Positions 1 to 8,926 of a stretch of DNA of 64,000 nucleotides are shown one piece after another. Source of the DNA: a bacterium (lineage in GTDB: Bacteria; Fibrobacterota; Fibrobacteria; UBA11236); contig OMJM01000044.1 of NCBI GenBank assembly GCA_900299345.1, forward strand, positions 80,740 through 144,739, given 5' to 3'. The translations under genes were made by a program, and so were the position numbers. The notes under the pieces were generated by a model, which saw only the letters and a program-made list of their open reading frames with translations, was not told where the DNA came from and did not search any database. How positions within the stretch are numbered: the first letter of the stretch is position 1; each line of letters opens with the position of its first letter.

Positions 1-1779
1 CCCTGCATGGCCTCCACCAGTCTTTTGGTGATGTTCAACCCCAGTCCCGTACTGTCCACCCCGCTACGTGATGCTTCGTTCCGGTTCTGCATGAATTTTT
101 CAAACACGAAGGGTTGAAACGACTCCGGAATGCCGGGTCCGAAATCGCGCACAGAAAACCGCACGGTCTCCGGAAGAACCTCGGTCGCGACCCAAACTTC
201 GCCCCCAGGTGGGGAATACTTGGAAGCGTTGGAAAGCAGATTCGCCAGTACTTGGGCGAGGCGGGCGGGATCCGCAGACGCGAGAATCCCCGCAGTTGCC
301 CCCTTGAGAACCATATGGACTCCGAATCTGTCGGCGTAAGGGCGGTTTGACTCGAGCGCTCCTCGCAAGGCGTCCGAGGCGTCGAGTGTTTTGGTCTCCA
401 CCGAAATTTTTCCAGCCTCTATCTTTTCGATGTCGAGGATGTCATTGATGAGGCGCACCAGATGTTCCGTGTTGCGGTAGGCGATCGCCAGCAGCTCCGA
501 GGCTTTTTCGGGCAGGGGACCGGCAACTCCCGCGGTCGTCAGGCCCAGTGCACCCTGAATGGACGTGAGTGGAGTACGCAATTCGTGGCTTACGGTGGCG
601 ATGAAATCGTGTTTTACCTCTTCCAGTTCCTTGATGCGGCTGATGTCCCGCACAATAGCGAGCGATCCCTGTGGTTCGCCGTCCGCGTCTTTTAACTCCC
701 ACATCATCACGGCTACGGTGAGGCGGGAACCGTCGGCCCGGATGTTAATCCACTCCTGTCCGAAAGGACCGTCATCTCGAAGCGGCAGCTTGAAGACTTC
801 GATCCCCACCGGAGGCCGTCCGTATTGTTCCTGTATGCGGCGGGCGCGTGAGGCAATCTCCTCCGGAACGCAGACTTTTTGCGAAAAAAGCATCGCATTC
901 TGGCCTACAATCTGGGACGGGACATAGCCCAGCATGCGCTCGGCGCCCCTGCTGTAAAGCTTGAAGACGCCTTCCTCATCCACGACGAATATGGCGTAGT
1001 CCGTTCCATTGATGACGGCGTCCAGCAGCGCATTGGATTCATGGAGTTCCCGCTGCAATATGTGGCGGCGCTTCCGGTGCACGGTTTCCAGGAAAATCAT
1101 CAAAAGCAGCCCGGAAAAAAAACAATGCCATGCCACCGTACACCACCCATTTTTGCGTCCGTGATTCCCGTGCCTCCGCGAGCGCACGAATGTCTGCCAA
1201 CTGCTGTTCCTTCTCCACCATGCGCCCCACAAGGGTTTCAATGCTGTCCGTCAGGCGTGCGCCGAGTCCGCTTTTGGAAAGGCTCAATGCCTCGTCCAGC
1301 CCCTTTTCCCGGCGGGTGTTGATGATAAAACGGGAATACATGAGACGGCGTTCAATCAGGTGCCGGAGAGAATCGACATTTTCCTCCTGATGCGGATTGT
1401 CGGCGATCAATCCACGCAAACTGTCGATGCCGTGAAACACGAAGGTGTCGGGAGCAATATCCCGACCGCCAGCTCCCCAGGAAGCATCCACACCCAGCAG
1501 CTGGCCGTAGGGCTTCAGGTACTCTGTATTTCCGGTGAGCACATAGCCACGCTGGGCGGACTCCATCCGTTTCACCTTCAGAAACACCGAAAAAATCTGT
1601 TCCTCCACGGCGTGGGTATGATCCACCCATTTCCGCGATTCGTCGAGCAATCCGTTCTGGTAACGGAACACTCCTGCCAAGATTACCACGGTCAACAACG
1701 CGAAAATGACGCGATTGACGACGATCCACTTGGGGGTGGAACTTTTGACCGCAGAAGACGGAAGGGACGGGGGATTCAT
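1..1779 (-). CDS. CHASE3-PAS sensor histidine kinase, frameshifted and cut by the left edge
   Basis: Membrane sensor kinase read leftwards. Residues 1-245 carry an N-terminal membrane segment (about 22-42), a CHASE3-like periplasmic sensor rich in charged helices, and a second membrane segment. The frame then breaks at a run of eight A (1115-1122). With one base fewer the protein continues as membrane helix, a PAS domain (GTDYAIFVVDEEG) and a HisKA domain with HELRTPL. It ends in an ATPase domain with the G2-box GLGLNITKRLVEAM at the window edge. All parts of a working kinase are therefore present, in two frames. The break may be a homopolymer sequencing error, a phase-variable tract or a recent mutation. 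The partner regulator is not in the window. Confidence 0.8.
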
Positions 1780-1813
1780 AATGAGGAATTTAAGCTCCGT
1801 GGTGTAATATCGT

Positions 1814-2263
1814 ATGGTGCACTCTGAGGGTGGCGTTGCTCTTTTACCTCACGTCCCCGTTCTGTTAAAAACTCTGAAATCGCAGATTCCTGTGTCACCA
1901 CCTCAACACTTGGGTGATCACCTTCGTTGCTGTCGGATCAAGCGAAAGCTCACCCAAGGCGAGGCGGCGGATTGCATGGCCACCCAAACCTTGAACGTCA
2001 GTCGGTGGGAGAGGGGTAAGGAACCCGAGATTGAGGCCATGCCAGGTATCCTGAAGTTCTTGGGATACGACCCGTTTCCGACTCCCCGGACTCTACCGGA
2101 AAGGATGCTAGCCAAACGCCGGGTCATGGGGTGGACGTTCAAGGAAGCAGCAGCCCGATTTGGAGTTCACCGAAAGAGGTGGAAGGCATGGGAACAGGGT
2201 GAAAGTATCCCACAGCAAAATTCTTTAAGCCATTTGGAACGATTCTTGAAGGTGCCGAACTAA
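1814..2263 (+). CDS. XRE-type helix-turn-helix DNA-binding protein
   Basis: Small protein with two helix-turn-helix-like units. The first spans residues 33-72 (HLGDHLR to VSRWERGKEPE), followed by the linker FLGYDPFPTPRTL. The second spans about 100-130 (FKEAAARFGVHRKRWKAWEQG). This layout is known from short XRE-family proteins in soil and sediment bacteria. The first codons fall inside the tRNA-derived repeat, so the true start may be an internal GTG near 1892. The gene sits alone at the left end of the respiratory block, diverging from the kinase. It could be a remnant regulator of a mobile element; its targets are unknown. Confidence 0.65.
   Translation: MVHSEGGVALLPHVPVLLKTLKSQIPVSPPQHLGDHLRCCRIKRKLTQGEAADCMATQTLNVSRWERGKEPEIEAMPGILKFLGYDPFPTPRTLPERMLAKRRVMGWTFKEAAARFGVHRKRWKAWEQGESIPQQNSLSHLERFLKVPN
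1815..1830 (+). repeat. 16-base copy of the tRNA-Arg 3' end (attachment-site-like)
   Basis: TGGTGCACTCTGAGGG is identical and in direct orientation to 29714-29729, the CCA end, acceptor strand and T-stem strand of the tRNA-Arg gene. Such duplications are the classic trace of integration into a tRNA 3' end. It marks the possible left boundary of the nos-cco block. Confidence 0.6.
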
Positions 2264-2433
2264 AATGGATTTTCATTTCATTCGGTTTCGTTTACGGGGA
2301 GCAGGTCACTAATCCGAAGAACCAAACACCAGGCCAAAACCTTCAAGCTATTCGATGGCGGGGGGGCTTTATCTGGAAGTCAACCCCGGTGGTGCCAAGT
2401 GGTGACGCTGGAAATACCTCGGTGAAAATCGGT

Positions 2434-3219
2434 TTATTGCCAGTCCTTGCGCGCGAGCTTGCGAAGGAACAAGAGCAAGGGGGCGAGGATCCACGCCGAC
2501 AATGCCCCCAGAGAAATCCAGGTGCCGGAACGTGTGCCGAAGAATTTTTGAAAGGCCGCCCCGGTGTACCCGAGCAACGCCGAGGTATCCAAGTGCATCA
2601 ACACTAACACCCTTTCCAGATCGACGGGATTCAGAAGCATCGCTGCCAGCACTCCGGTTTCGAGCGGATAATCCGAGAAGCGCATCACCAGTCCCATCAC
2701 CAGCGCATCGTAGCCGAACACCAGCGCAATCCAGATCAACAGGCTGGTGGAAAATCCGCGCAGGCGATCCTCGATGGACACCGCGATCCAGAACGCCAGC
2801 GCCAGAAACGCGAGATGCAGAAGCAATCCGCCACCGACAAATACCGCGAGCAATCCGATGTCCCCATTTGTTGAAAATCCGTAAGCCGCCATGGGAATGC
2901 CGGCGGCCAGTACAAATGCCAGTCCCAACGCGGAGCTCAACGCGAAGTATTGGCCGAGGCATAATGGCGCACGGCCGATGGGTTGCGCGAACATCAATTC
3001 GTGGAACCCGCGAGATTGATAGAAGTACAGTGTTCCAAATACCAGGCAACACAAGGGCACGAGCAAGGTCACCGCACTGAGCAAGGCTCCAAAAGCCGCC
3101 GAAGCGCTGGGAGCGAAACGGAAAATTCCGAGCGAACCCAGCATGAAGAAGCCGAAATAGGCGAGCACAAAACGGCTGCGCAACAAATCCCAGAAGCAAT
3201 AGCGAAAGATCCGCCCCAT
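2434..3219 (-). CDS. nosY: ABC transporter permease of the NosFY type
   Basis: Integral membrane protein of about 261 residues with six predicted hydrophobic helices, the size and pattern of NosY. With the ATPase NosF it forms the transporter that supports copper-sulfur (CuZ) site maturation in periplasmic nitrous oxide reductase together with NosD. The ATG at 3219 follows the nosF stop almost directly; a longer reading frame would run through nosF and is rejected. It is the last gene of the leftward nos operon. About 170 bases without a gene lie between it and the HTH gene. Confidence 0.85.
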   Translation of the reverse strand: MGRIFRYCFWDLLRSRFVLAYFGFFMLGSLGIFRFAPSASAAFGALLSAVTLLVPLCCLVFGTLYFYQSRGFHELMFAQPIGRAPLCLGQYFALSSALGLAFVLAAGIPMAAYGFSTNGDIGLLAVFVGGGLLLHLAFLALAFWIAVSIEDRLRGFSTSLLIWIALVFGYDALVMGLVMRFSDYPLETGVLAAMLLNPVDLERVLVLMHLDTSALLGYTGAAFQKFFGTRSGTWISLGALSAWILAPLLLFLRKLARKDWQ

Positions 3220-3220
3220 A

Positions 3221-3949
3221 TCATCCTGCCTTGGGTGCCGACTCTTCGAGACACACGGCGACCGCCTGCTCAAAGGCGTTGCGATGCGGAGAACCCGCCA
3301 GTTCCAGCATGAGTTCCTTGGACACGCGATGCGCTTTTCCATTTCGCAGGAACACGAGATAGTCCGCGATTTCCCGAATGTCTTCAAGAAGATGCGTGCT
3401 GATCAGTAGCGTTTTTCCCCGTTCTTTTTCAGCCATGGCCAATTCCATGAACCGGAGCCGCGAGGCTGGATCCAGACTGGCGGTGGGTTCGTCCAGAATC
3501 AGCAGGGAAGGGTTGAACGCCATGGCGAGAAACGCGTTGACCCGCTGTTTCATTCCCCCGGACAGTGTTTTCCAACGCTGACTAAGACAGGCTTCGACCT
3601 GCAAGGCTGCGCAACGGGTGAAATCCGGTGCAACGCCGCGCGTTCGGGAAACCAGTTGGAGAATTTCATGCACGGTGAGATTCTCGGGAAAGCTGGGATG
3701 TTGCGGCATGTAACCCAGATGACGGCGATAGGAGGGAGCAGCGAACACATCCTCTCCGAACACGCGCAAGGTTCCGGATTCAGGCACGTTCAATCCGAGG
3801 ATGCAACGGATCAAGGTGGATTTTCCGCTGCCATTGGAACCCAGCACCGCGGTCACGGTACCCGCCTCGCAATGCAGATCGATTCCGCGCAAGACGGCTT
3901 TGCGTCCGTAGGACTTACGCAATCCTTCGATGCGGATGGGCAAGGTCAT
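3221..3949 (-). CDS. nosF: ABC transporter ATPase for nitrous oxide reductase maturation
   Basis: Cytoplasmic ATP-binding subunit of 242 residues. Walker A is GSNGSGKST (37-45), the signature is LSGGMKQR (129-136), Walker B is LLILDEP (149-155), and a switch histidine is seen in STHLLED. It pairs with NosY and NosD to deliver sulfur and copper species for NosZ assembly. Its start overlaps the nosD stop (ATGA) and its stop abuts nosY, so the three are translationally linked. The family alone would allow other substrates; the position between nosD and nosY decides the assignment. Confidence 0.9.
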   Translation of the reverse strand: MTLPIRIEGLRKSYGRKAVLRGIDLHCEAGTVTAVLGSNGSGKSTLIRCILGLNVPESGTLRVFGEDVFAAPSYRRHLGYMPQHPSFPENLTVHEILQLVSRTRGVAPDFTRCAALQVEACLSQRWKTLSGGMKQRVNAFLAMAFNPSLLILDEPTASLDPASRLRFMELAMAEKERGKTLLISTHLLEDIREIADYLVFLRNGKAHRVSKELMLELAGSPHRNAFEQAVAVCLEESAPKAG

Positions 3950-5196
3950 GAGTCCTTCCTCGGTGGGAACAACGGCGAATCATCTTCGAGGCTTCTCGGT
4001 GCGAGCGCGGGAAATTGTTTTTCGATTAGATTCAGCAGGGTCAGAAAGTGTCCGCGCATCAGAATGAGGGCTTCGGGATAGCGGTCCATGAGCACGGATT
4101 GCAATTCCACGGGCCGGTAGGGAACATCGCCCAATCCATCGCGGTTCAGATCGTATCCCCGATATTTATCCCATGAATTTCGATGAAAGGCGTTGGAGTT
4201 GTGTGCGGACGAATTGTAGGACACATCGAAGGTGTTCCCGGAAAAACGGTTGTTTTCATAAACGTTGTCGTCGCAGTTCGCGACCATCTTGAGCGCCCAA
4301 CCATTGCGGACAAAGGCGTTTTCTTCAAACTGGACGCGCGACAAACCCTCCTGAAAAACGCCCACGGTGTTTTCCACGAAGATGTTGCCGCGAACCTTGC
4401 TGTCCTCGATCCCCTTGCACAACAGGCCGTAGGCGGCGCTGCCCCAGTTATGCTCGAAGCGGTTGTCTTCCATGCGCACGTCGTTGGAATACATCACCGC
4501 CACGCCGGAGCCGTTGTTTCGAAAGGTGTTTTCCGCATACCGGCTGCCGTTGCTGAACATGAAGTGCAGTCCATAGCGGATGTTTTTTTCGGCGAGATTT
4601 CCCGTGACCGTGGAGTGACCCGTGAATTCCAGGTAAATGCCGTCGCGATGGCCCCGGGCTTTGTTGTTCTTCACGGTCATGCTGTCGCATTGCCAGAGGT
4701 GGACGCCGTTGCCGTTGGCGACCTCGTTGTTGTACCGGCCGGTGATGTCGTTGTTGTCGATGCGGGTGTTGCGGGAGCGTGAACCGTAGATCGAAAAAAA
4801 ATTGTGCACGAAGCGGTTGGAGTCGATGCGGGCGCCGCGTGTTCCCGTCATGTTGACGGCGGCCTGATCCTTGAGATAGCTGACGCCCACATTTTTGAAG
4901 ACAAAACCTGTGATCCGCACGTTGTCGGCCGTGATGTTCAACAAAGCTCCCAAACCTCTTGCATCAAGGGCGGGCCATCCCATTCCTCGCAAAGTCATCG
5001 GTTTGTTCACCACAAGCCCTGTTTCGGGATAGACTCCGGGGTGGACGACTAACACCGCGTTTGAATCCGCAATGGCCAATGCTTCGCGCAACGTTTTGAA
5101 AGGTCGATTCCATCCGATATCAAAGCGCTTCGAAGCCGACCTGCCGTGTCCAAAGCCTGCAATGATACCGACAAGAAAAAGCATTCGCAAGCGCAT
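3946..5196 (-). CDS. nosD: periplasmic beta-helix copper-site maturation protein NosD
   Basis: Exported protein of about 416 residues: signal peptide at the N-terminus, then a right-handed parallel beta-helix built of repeated NosD/CASH-type strands (NNDITGRY, ENTFRNNGSGVAVMYSNDVR, ENAFVRNGW). NosD is required for assembly of the CuZ centre of NosZ and works with NosF and NosY. The ATG at 5196 starts a clean signal peptide; a TTG at 5205 is an alternative. Only a few bases separate it from the preceding NosL fusion gene. Length and repeats are typical. Confidence 0.88.
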   Translation of the reverse strand: MRLRMLFLVGIIAGFGHGRSASKRFDIGWNRPFKTLREALAIADSNAVLVVHPGVYPETGLVVNKPMTLRGMGWPALDARGLGALLNITADNVRITGFVFKNVGVSYLKDQAAVNMTGTRGARIDSNRFVHNFFSIYGSRSRNTRIDNNDITGRYNNEVANGNGVHLWQCDSMTVKNNKARGHRDGIYLEFTGHSTVTGNLAEKNIRYGLHFMFSNGSRYAENTFRNNGSGVAVMYSNDVRMEDNRFEHNWGSAAYGLLCKGIEDSKVRGNIFVENTVGVFQEGLSRVQFEENAFVRNGWALKMVANCDDNVYENNRFSGNTFDVSYNSSAHNSNAFHRNSWDKYRGYDLNRDGLGDVPYRPVELQSVLMDRYPEALILMRGHFLTLLNLIEKQFPALAPRSLEDDSPLFPPRKDS

Positions 5197-5205
5197 GGTT
5201 GCCAA

Positions 5206-6264
5206 TCAGGATTTGAGCAAGTCGTTGAACGAGACGAACTCACCGCCGATACGCGCCTGGCAGGCCTTGGCTGAATCCATTCCCGCAAAAGCCGCCAGTC
5301 CCGCGCCCATTGGGCTTTGCAGGCCTTTGGCGCGCAGATAAATCGCGGATTCAGCAGGACCGAGGGTGCCAGGGCGGCTGAAATCAACGACGTAAATCCG
5401 ATCTCCTTCCCGGCCTTCCTGTCGCAGACTTTCCAGCAGGCATTCAATGGAGTCGAACTTGTAAACTTTTCCCTTGGCCGTGATGCGTTCCGCCCCGAAA
5501 CTTTTCTGTGCCAGCTTCATCTGGCAGAAGTGACAGGAGTCCGTTCCATATTGGAGTGGAACAGGTCCGCTGCTGCAACCCATCAGAACGGCAATCAACA
5601 AACCCAGCCCATGGCGTAAGGGCGGACGGCCGTCCGCCCCAACTCTGCGCGGCCACACGATCCAAAGCGCCAGAAACATCAGGAGGCCGCTGCCGAACAT
5701 CATCCATCCCCCGAGGGCGGGCCACGACTGGGAGGTGAAGTTGAGCAGTTTGGCGGTGCCGATGAGCGGCGGTTGGTAGGTCATTCCGGGAATGTTGATT
5801 GCCGCATGCGGATCGAGGTGGTGGCCGTAGTCGTATTCCCAACGCCAGAAGTCCCACATTCCCAAACCTCCGGCGCCCGCATAGCCTACGAGTAAAATCC
5901 CGATCAGCCAAAACGTGGGCCACAAGGCGATTGCGGCGCTCAGTCCCGCGAACAGCAGCATCAATTTTGGAATGAAGCGAAGCTCGGGGATGTCCTCAGG
6001 GACAATTTTTTTCATCCCGATGTAATGGTTCAATCCGTTGATGATGTCCAAATCATTCGGGCTCTGTCCTTTGATTCCGTTGGGCCAGATGTACATCCCA
6101 AGCCCTTCGGGATATTGGGGTGCGCCGAGCTTGATGTGCCACATGGGAAACAAAAGGGACGCGCCGAGCAATGCCGCCGCGCCCAGAAGCAAGAGGGAGG
6201 CCACGCGCTTTCCACTGCGGGTTTTTGCTTTACGTTCCCCGTCCCGCAATGGAATTAGAATCAT
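5206..6264 (-). CDS. nosL: polytopic membrane protein fused to a NosL copper chaperone domain
   Basis: Residues 1-205 form a membrane protein of four or so helices with a periplasmic loop (FPMWHIKLGAPQYPEG), like the small membrane protein found between nosZ and nosL in Bacteroidota-type clusters. Residues about 225-352 form NosL, with the metal-binding pattern CHFCQMKL (C-x2-C-x-M) and a conserved IYVVDFS strand. NosL binds copper for NosZ in the periplasm. The joint contains a lipobox-like LIAVLMGC and a palindromic repeat at 5620-5639. Topology is consistent: positive residues before a last helix that would place NosL outside. The start has a GGAGG ribosome site. Usually these are two genes. 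Confidence 0.8.
   Translation of the reverse strand: MILIPLRDGERKAKTRSGKRVASLLLLGAAALLGASLLFPMWHIKLGAPQYPEGLGMYIWPNGIKGQSPNDLDIINGLNHYIGMKKIVPEDIPELRFIPKLMLLFAGLSAAIALWPTFWLIGILLVGYAGAGGLGMWDFWRWEYDYGHHLDPHAAINIPGMTYQPPLIGTAKLLNFTSQSWPALGGWMMFGSGLLMFLALWIVWPRRVGADGRPPLRHGLGLLIAVLMGCSSGPVPLQYGTDSCHFCQMKLAQKSFGAERITAKGKVYKFDSIECLLESLRQEGREGDRIYVVDFSRPGTLGPAESAIYLRAKGLQSPMGAGLAAFAGMDSAKACQARIGGEFVSFNDLLKS
5620..5639. repeat. perfect 20-base palindrome inside the nosL fusion gene
   Basis: GGGCGGACGGCCGTCCGCCC is a perfect palindrome in the coding sequence, read as GADGRPPL on the minus strand, exactly at the membrane-domain/NosL joint. It resembles the dispersed palindromic repeats usually found between genes. 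A related but diverged stem-loop is at 54146-54180. Confidence 0.65.
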
Positions 6265-6288
6265 GGCCCGCCTCCGCTCCGTGGTTCG

Positions 6289-8226
6289 TTAAAGCGTGTT
6301 GGTGCCGAATGCGAAGGGAATCTTCTCCCCGGGCGCGGACACGCGCACATATCCCTGCATCTCCTGATGAAGCGCGGAACAGAAATCCGTGCAGTACATG
6401 GGCATCACGCCGATGCGGTTGGCAATCCACTTGAGCGTGCGCGTTTGACCCGGCATCACCAGAAGTTCGGCGTTGTTGTTTCCGATTATCGCGAAGCCGT
6501 GCGGCGTGTCCCAATCCTGCTCGAGGTTGGTGACATGGAAATACACCGTGTCTCCCAACTGAACACCTTCAATGTTGTCCGGCGAGAGATGGCTGCGGAT
6601 TGTGGTCATGTAAATATCCACACGTTTGCCCTTGCGGTCGATGCGGGTTTCCTTTTCGCTCTTGATGGCGTAGGGGCTCTGATTGTCCGCAAGCTTGTAG
6701 ATCTTCACGCTCTGAGCCATGATTTTTTCCGCGGGCATGGCTTGGGCGTAGTGCGGTTCACCGTGCGTGGGGAAGTCCAGCAACATCTTCATCTTGGGGC
6801 CGCTAATGTCGATCAACTGGGCGGATTGCGCGAGTTCCGGTCCGGTGGGCAGGTAGCGATCCTTGGTAATTTTGTTGAGCGCGATGACGTACTTGCCATA
6901 GGGCTTCTTGGTGTCGCCCATGGGAACCATGAGATGGCCGATGGAGTAATAGGCCGGGATCCGATCCACGATTTCCCAGGTGCCCAGTTTCCATTTCACA
7001 ATCTCGGAGCTGATGAAGAACGAGGTATAGGCGTAACCTTTGCCGTCGAATTCCGTGTGAAGAGGTCCGAGGCCCGGCTTCTGCACTTCGCCTGCAATCA
7101 CCTGATCGTACTTGATGACCGGGATGCCCTCGACTTCGCCGTCGAATGCCTTGTTTTCAATGGCTTTCGCCATCTTGGAGAAGCTGTGCACCGGAATCAC
7201 CGAGGCGAGCTTGCCTCCGGCCACGATGTATTCACCGGTGGGATCTACGTCCACGCCATGCGGGGATTTGGGAGTGGGTAGATAATAAACCACTCCCGGA
7301 CACTCGCTGGGGATGAGGAGTTTGACTTTCTTGCGTACATCGCTGGTGGCGGTCTGCGTCTTTTCATCGAGGTAATTGTCGTAGTGCAGGCCGTCCACTT
7401 CGTGTGCCTTGCCCGCCGCGACGTATTCCTCGGCTTTCTTCCAGTTGATGGCCACGATGAAGTCCTTGTCCTTCTGCGAGGAGTTGACTTCCTTCAGCGT
7501 GTGCGCCTGCTCGACGTTGTAAGAGGACATGAAGGCCCAGTCCTTCGAAGGACCTTTGCCGCAATGCGCCTTGTCATAGTCAAAGCCGGGTAGCAGGACC
7601 TGGAAGGCGACGGCCATGCGGCCGGTGTTCTTGTCCAGGGAGACGAAGCTTTGCAGGCCTTTGAACTTCTGCGCGAAATCCTTGATGGCCACGCTGGCCT
7701 GCGGGTAGGGAACTGAGAAGCGCGTTCCGGCGACCAGATATTCGGTATTTTCGGTGACAAAGGGAGAGCTGTGATTGCCACCGCTGTTGGGAATCTCGAT
7801 GGTCTCCACGGTTTCAAAGGTTTTAAGGTCAACCCGGGCAATGCGCGGCGTATTGTTGCCGTTGATGAACACATAGCGTCCATCCGCTTCGCCGTTGGTT
7901 TGGGATAACTGGGGATGGTGTGCATCGTCCCAGGGAATGAAACCGAAACTGGTGTTGAGTAGCGGTTTGGTTTCCTCGGAATAACCGTAACCGTTTTCAG
8001 GATTCTGGGAAAACACCGGGATCACCTTGAGCAGTCTGCCCGAGGGAATACCGACCACGGAAAGCTGGCCGCTGAAGCCCCCGGAGAAAAATCCGTACAG
8101 CTCGTCGTATTTTCCGGGCGCGACGTAAACCTTTTGCGCTGCGTCATCCATTTGTTGTTGCTGGCAGCCTGTGAAGACGGCGGCGAGCGCCGCTCCGATC
8201 AGCCACGAATACTTGTTGTGTATCAT
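6289..8226 (-). CDS. nosZ: nitrous oxide reductase, clade II (Sec-type)
   Basis: Periplasmic multicopper enzyme that reduces N2O to N2. The 645 residues begin with a lipobox-like Sec signal (AAVFTGC), not a twin-arginine signal, which marks the clade II or atypical NosZ. A seven-bladed propeller region contains CuZ histidine motifs (DDAHHPQ, SPHGVDVDP, GPLHTEF, SIGHLMV, GEPHYAQ). The C-terminal cupredoxin domain carries the CuA ligands in CTDFCSALHQEM. It lies directly downstream of a lipoprotein cytochrome c, its probable electron donor, and upstream of the maturation genes. No nitrite or NO reductase gene is in the window, so this may be a non-denitrifying N2O reducer. Confidence 0.96.
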   Translation of the reverse strand: MIHNKYSWLIGAALAAVFTGCQQQQMDDAAQKVYVAPGKYDELYGFFSGGFSGQLSVVGIPSGRLLKVIPVFSQNPENGYGYSEETKPLLNTSFGFIPWDDAHHPQLSQTNGEADGRYVFINGNNTPRIARVDLKTFETVETIEIPNSGGNHSSPFVTENTEYLVAGTRFSVPYPQASVAIKDFAQKFKGLQSFVSLDKNTGRMAVAFQVLLPGFDYDKAHCGKGPSKDWAFMSSYNVEQAHTLKEVNSSQKDKDFIVAINWKKAEEYVAAGKAHEVDGLHYDNYLDEKTQTATSDVRKKVKLLIPSECPGVVYYLPTPKSPHGVDVDPTGEYIVAGGKLASVIPVHSFSKMAKAIENKAFDGEVEGIPVIKYDQVIAGEVQKPGLGPLHTEFDGKGYAYTSFFISSEIVKWKLGTWEIVDRIPAYYSIGHLMVPMGDTKKPYGKYVIALNKITKDRYLPTGPELAQSAQLIDISGPKMKMLLDFPTHGEPHYAQAMPAEKIMAQSVKIYKLADNQSPYAIKSEKETRIDRKGKRVDIYMTTIRSHLSPDNIEGVQLGDTVYFHVTNLEQDWDTPHGFAIIGNNNAELLVMPGQTRTLKWIANRIGVMPMYCTDFCSALHQEMQGYVRVSAPGEKIPFAFGTNTL

Positions 8227-8238
8227 TGCGATCTCCTT

Positions 8239-8736
8239 TTAGGGTTTGTTTGGGTTGGTTGCGTCATTCTTGCGGAAAAATTCCAGCACGGACCGCGCCT
8301 CGTCCTCGGTCACGGAAACCGACATCTGGGTCATGTATTGCGCCAGAAGTTCCCTGGCCGTATCATCCTGCTGGGTCATGCCCGTGGGATTCATAATCAT
8401 GTTCATGATCCATTCCGGCGTACGACGGAGAGTGACGCCGTTCAGAGCGGGTCCGACATAGCGTGCATCCAGTTTGTGGCAGGCCGCGCACGTTCCGGAA
8501 AACAGTTTTTCACCCTTGGCGGCGAGCGCCTCGTCAATTCCGGAACCCAATTCCACGGACTGGATCGGTCCCACGCCTTTGGATGGAGTCGATGAAGTGG
8601 CTGAGGCAGTTTGGGATGTCTCCTCCGCTTTTCCGGCGTCATCCTTTTTGTCGCATCCCGCCAGCAAGAGCGCAGCGCCCATCAAGCTCATGGCGATGAG
8701 GCTCCAGATCGAGCGAAACTTTCCTGTTGATTTCAT
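8239..8736 (-). CDS. lipoprotein monohaem cytochrome c of the nos operon
   Basis: 165 residues: signal with lipobox LLLAGC, a flexible Ser/Thr/Ala linker, then a class I cytochrome c fold with haem site CAACHKLDARYVGP and a distal methionine probably in TGMTQQ or MTQMS. Clade II nos operons often carry such cytochromes (NosC1/C2), which pass electrons from the quinol pool to NosZ. First gene of the nos operon, with a GAGGAG ribosome site and a sigma-54-like promoter 56 bases upstream. Its stop is 12 bases before nosZ. The electron-donor role is inferred from position. Confidence 0.85.
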   Translation of the reverse strand: MKSTGKFRSIWSLIAMSLMGAALLLAGCDKKDDAGKAEETSQTASATSSTPSKGVGPIQSVELGSGIDEALAAKGEKLFSGTCAACHKLDARYVGPALNGVTLRRTPEWIMNMIMNPTGMTQQDDTARELLAQYMTQMSVSVTEDEARSVLEFFRKNDATNPNKP

Positions 8737-8790
8737 TTTCTCATCTCCTCTTGCGAAAAACCTCGAAGCGGTTCTCTGTCATCAATTGTC

Positions 8791-8806
8791 AGCAAGGGGT
8801 GTGCCC
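8791..8806 (-). promoter_or_regulatory. sigma-54-like promoter of the nos operon
   Basis: On the minus strand GGGCACACCCCTTGCT matches the -24/-12 consensus (TGGCAC-N5-TTGC) with correct spacing and one mismatch. Transcription would start near 8780, about 44 bases before the cytochrome start codon. A sigma-54 activator gene lies in the same block at 21492. Confidence 0.5.
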
Positions 8807-8926
8807 GTTGCGGAAACCGGGAAATTCAAAGAATTAGGCAATTGGTATCGATGATATCGCTGGAGTTATCGGGATCTCGGCCATAGCGTCAATTTGGCGT
8901 GACAGAAAGTCAGGGATCCAGAATGG

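Noticed and set aside
8779..8793. FNR/DNR-like site (TGTCATCAATTGTCAG) upstream of the nos operon
   Set aside because: The half-sites do not have the TTGAT-N4-ATCAA or TTGAC spacing; the nearby GTCA-N8-TGAC repeat at 8888-8903 has the wrong orientation.
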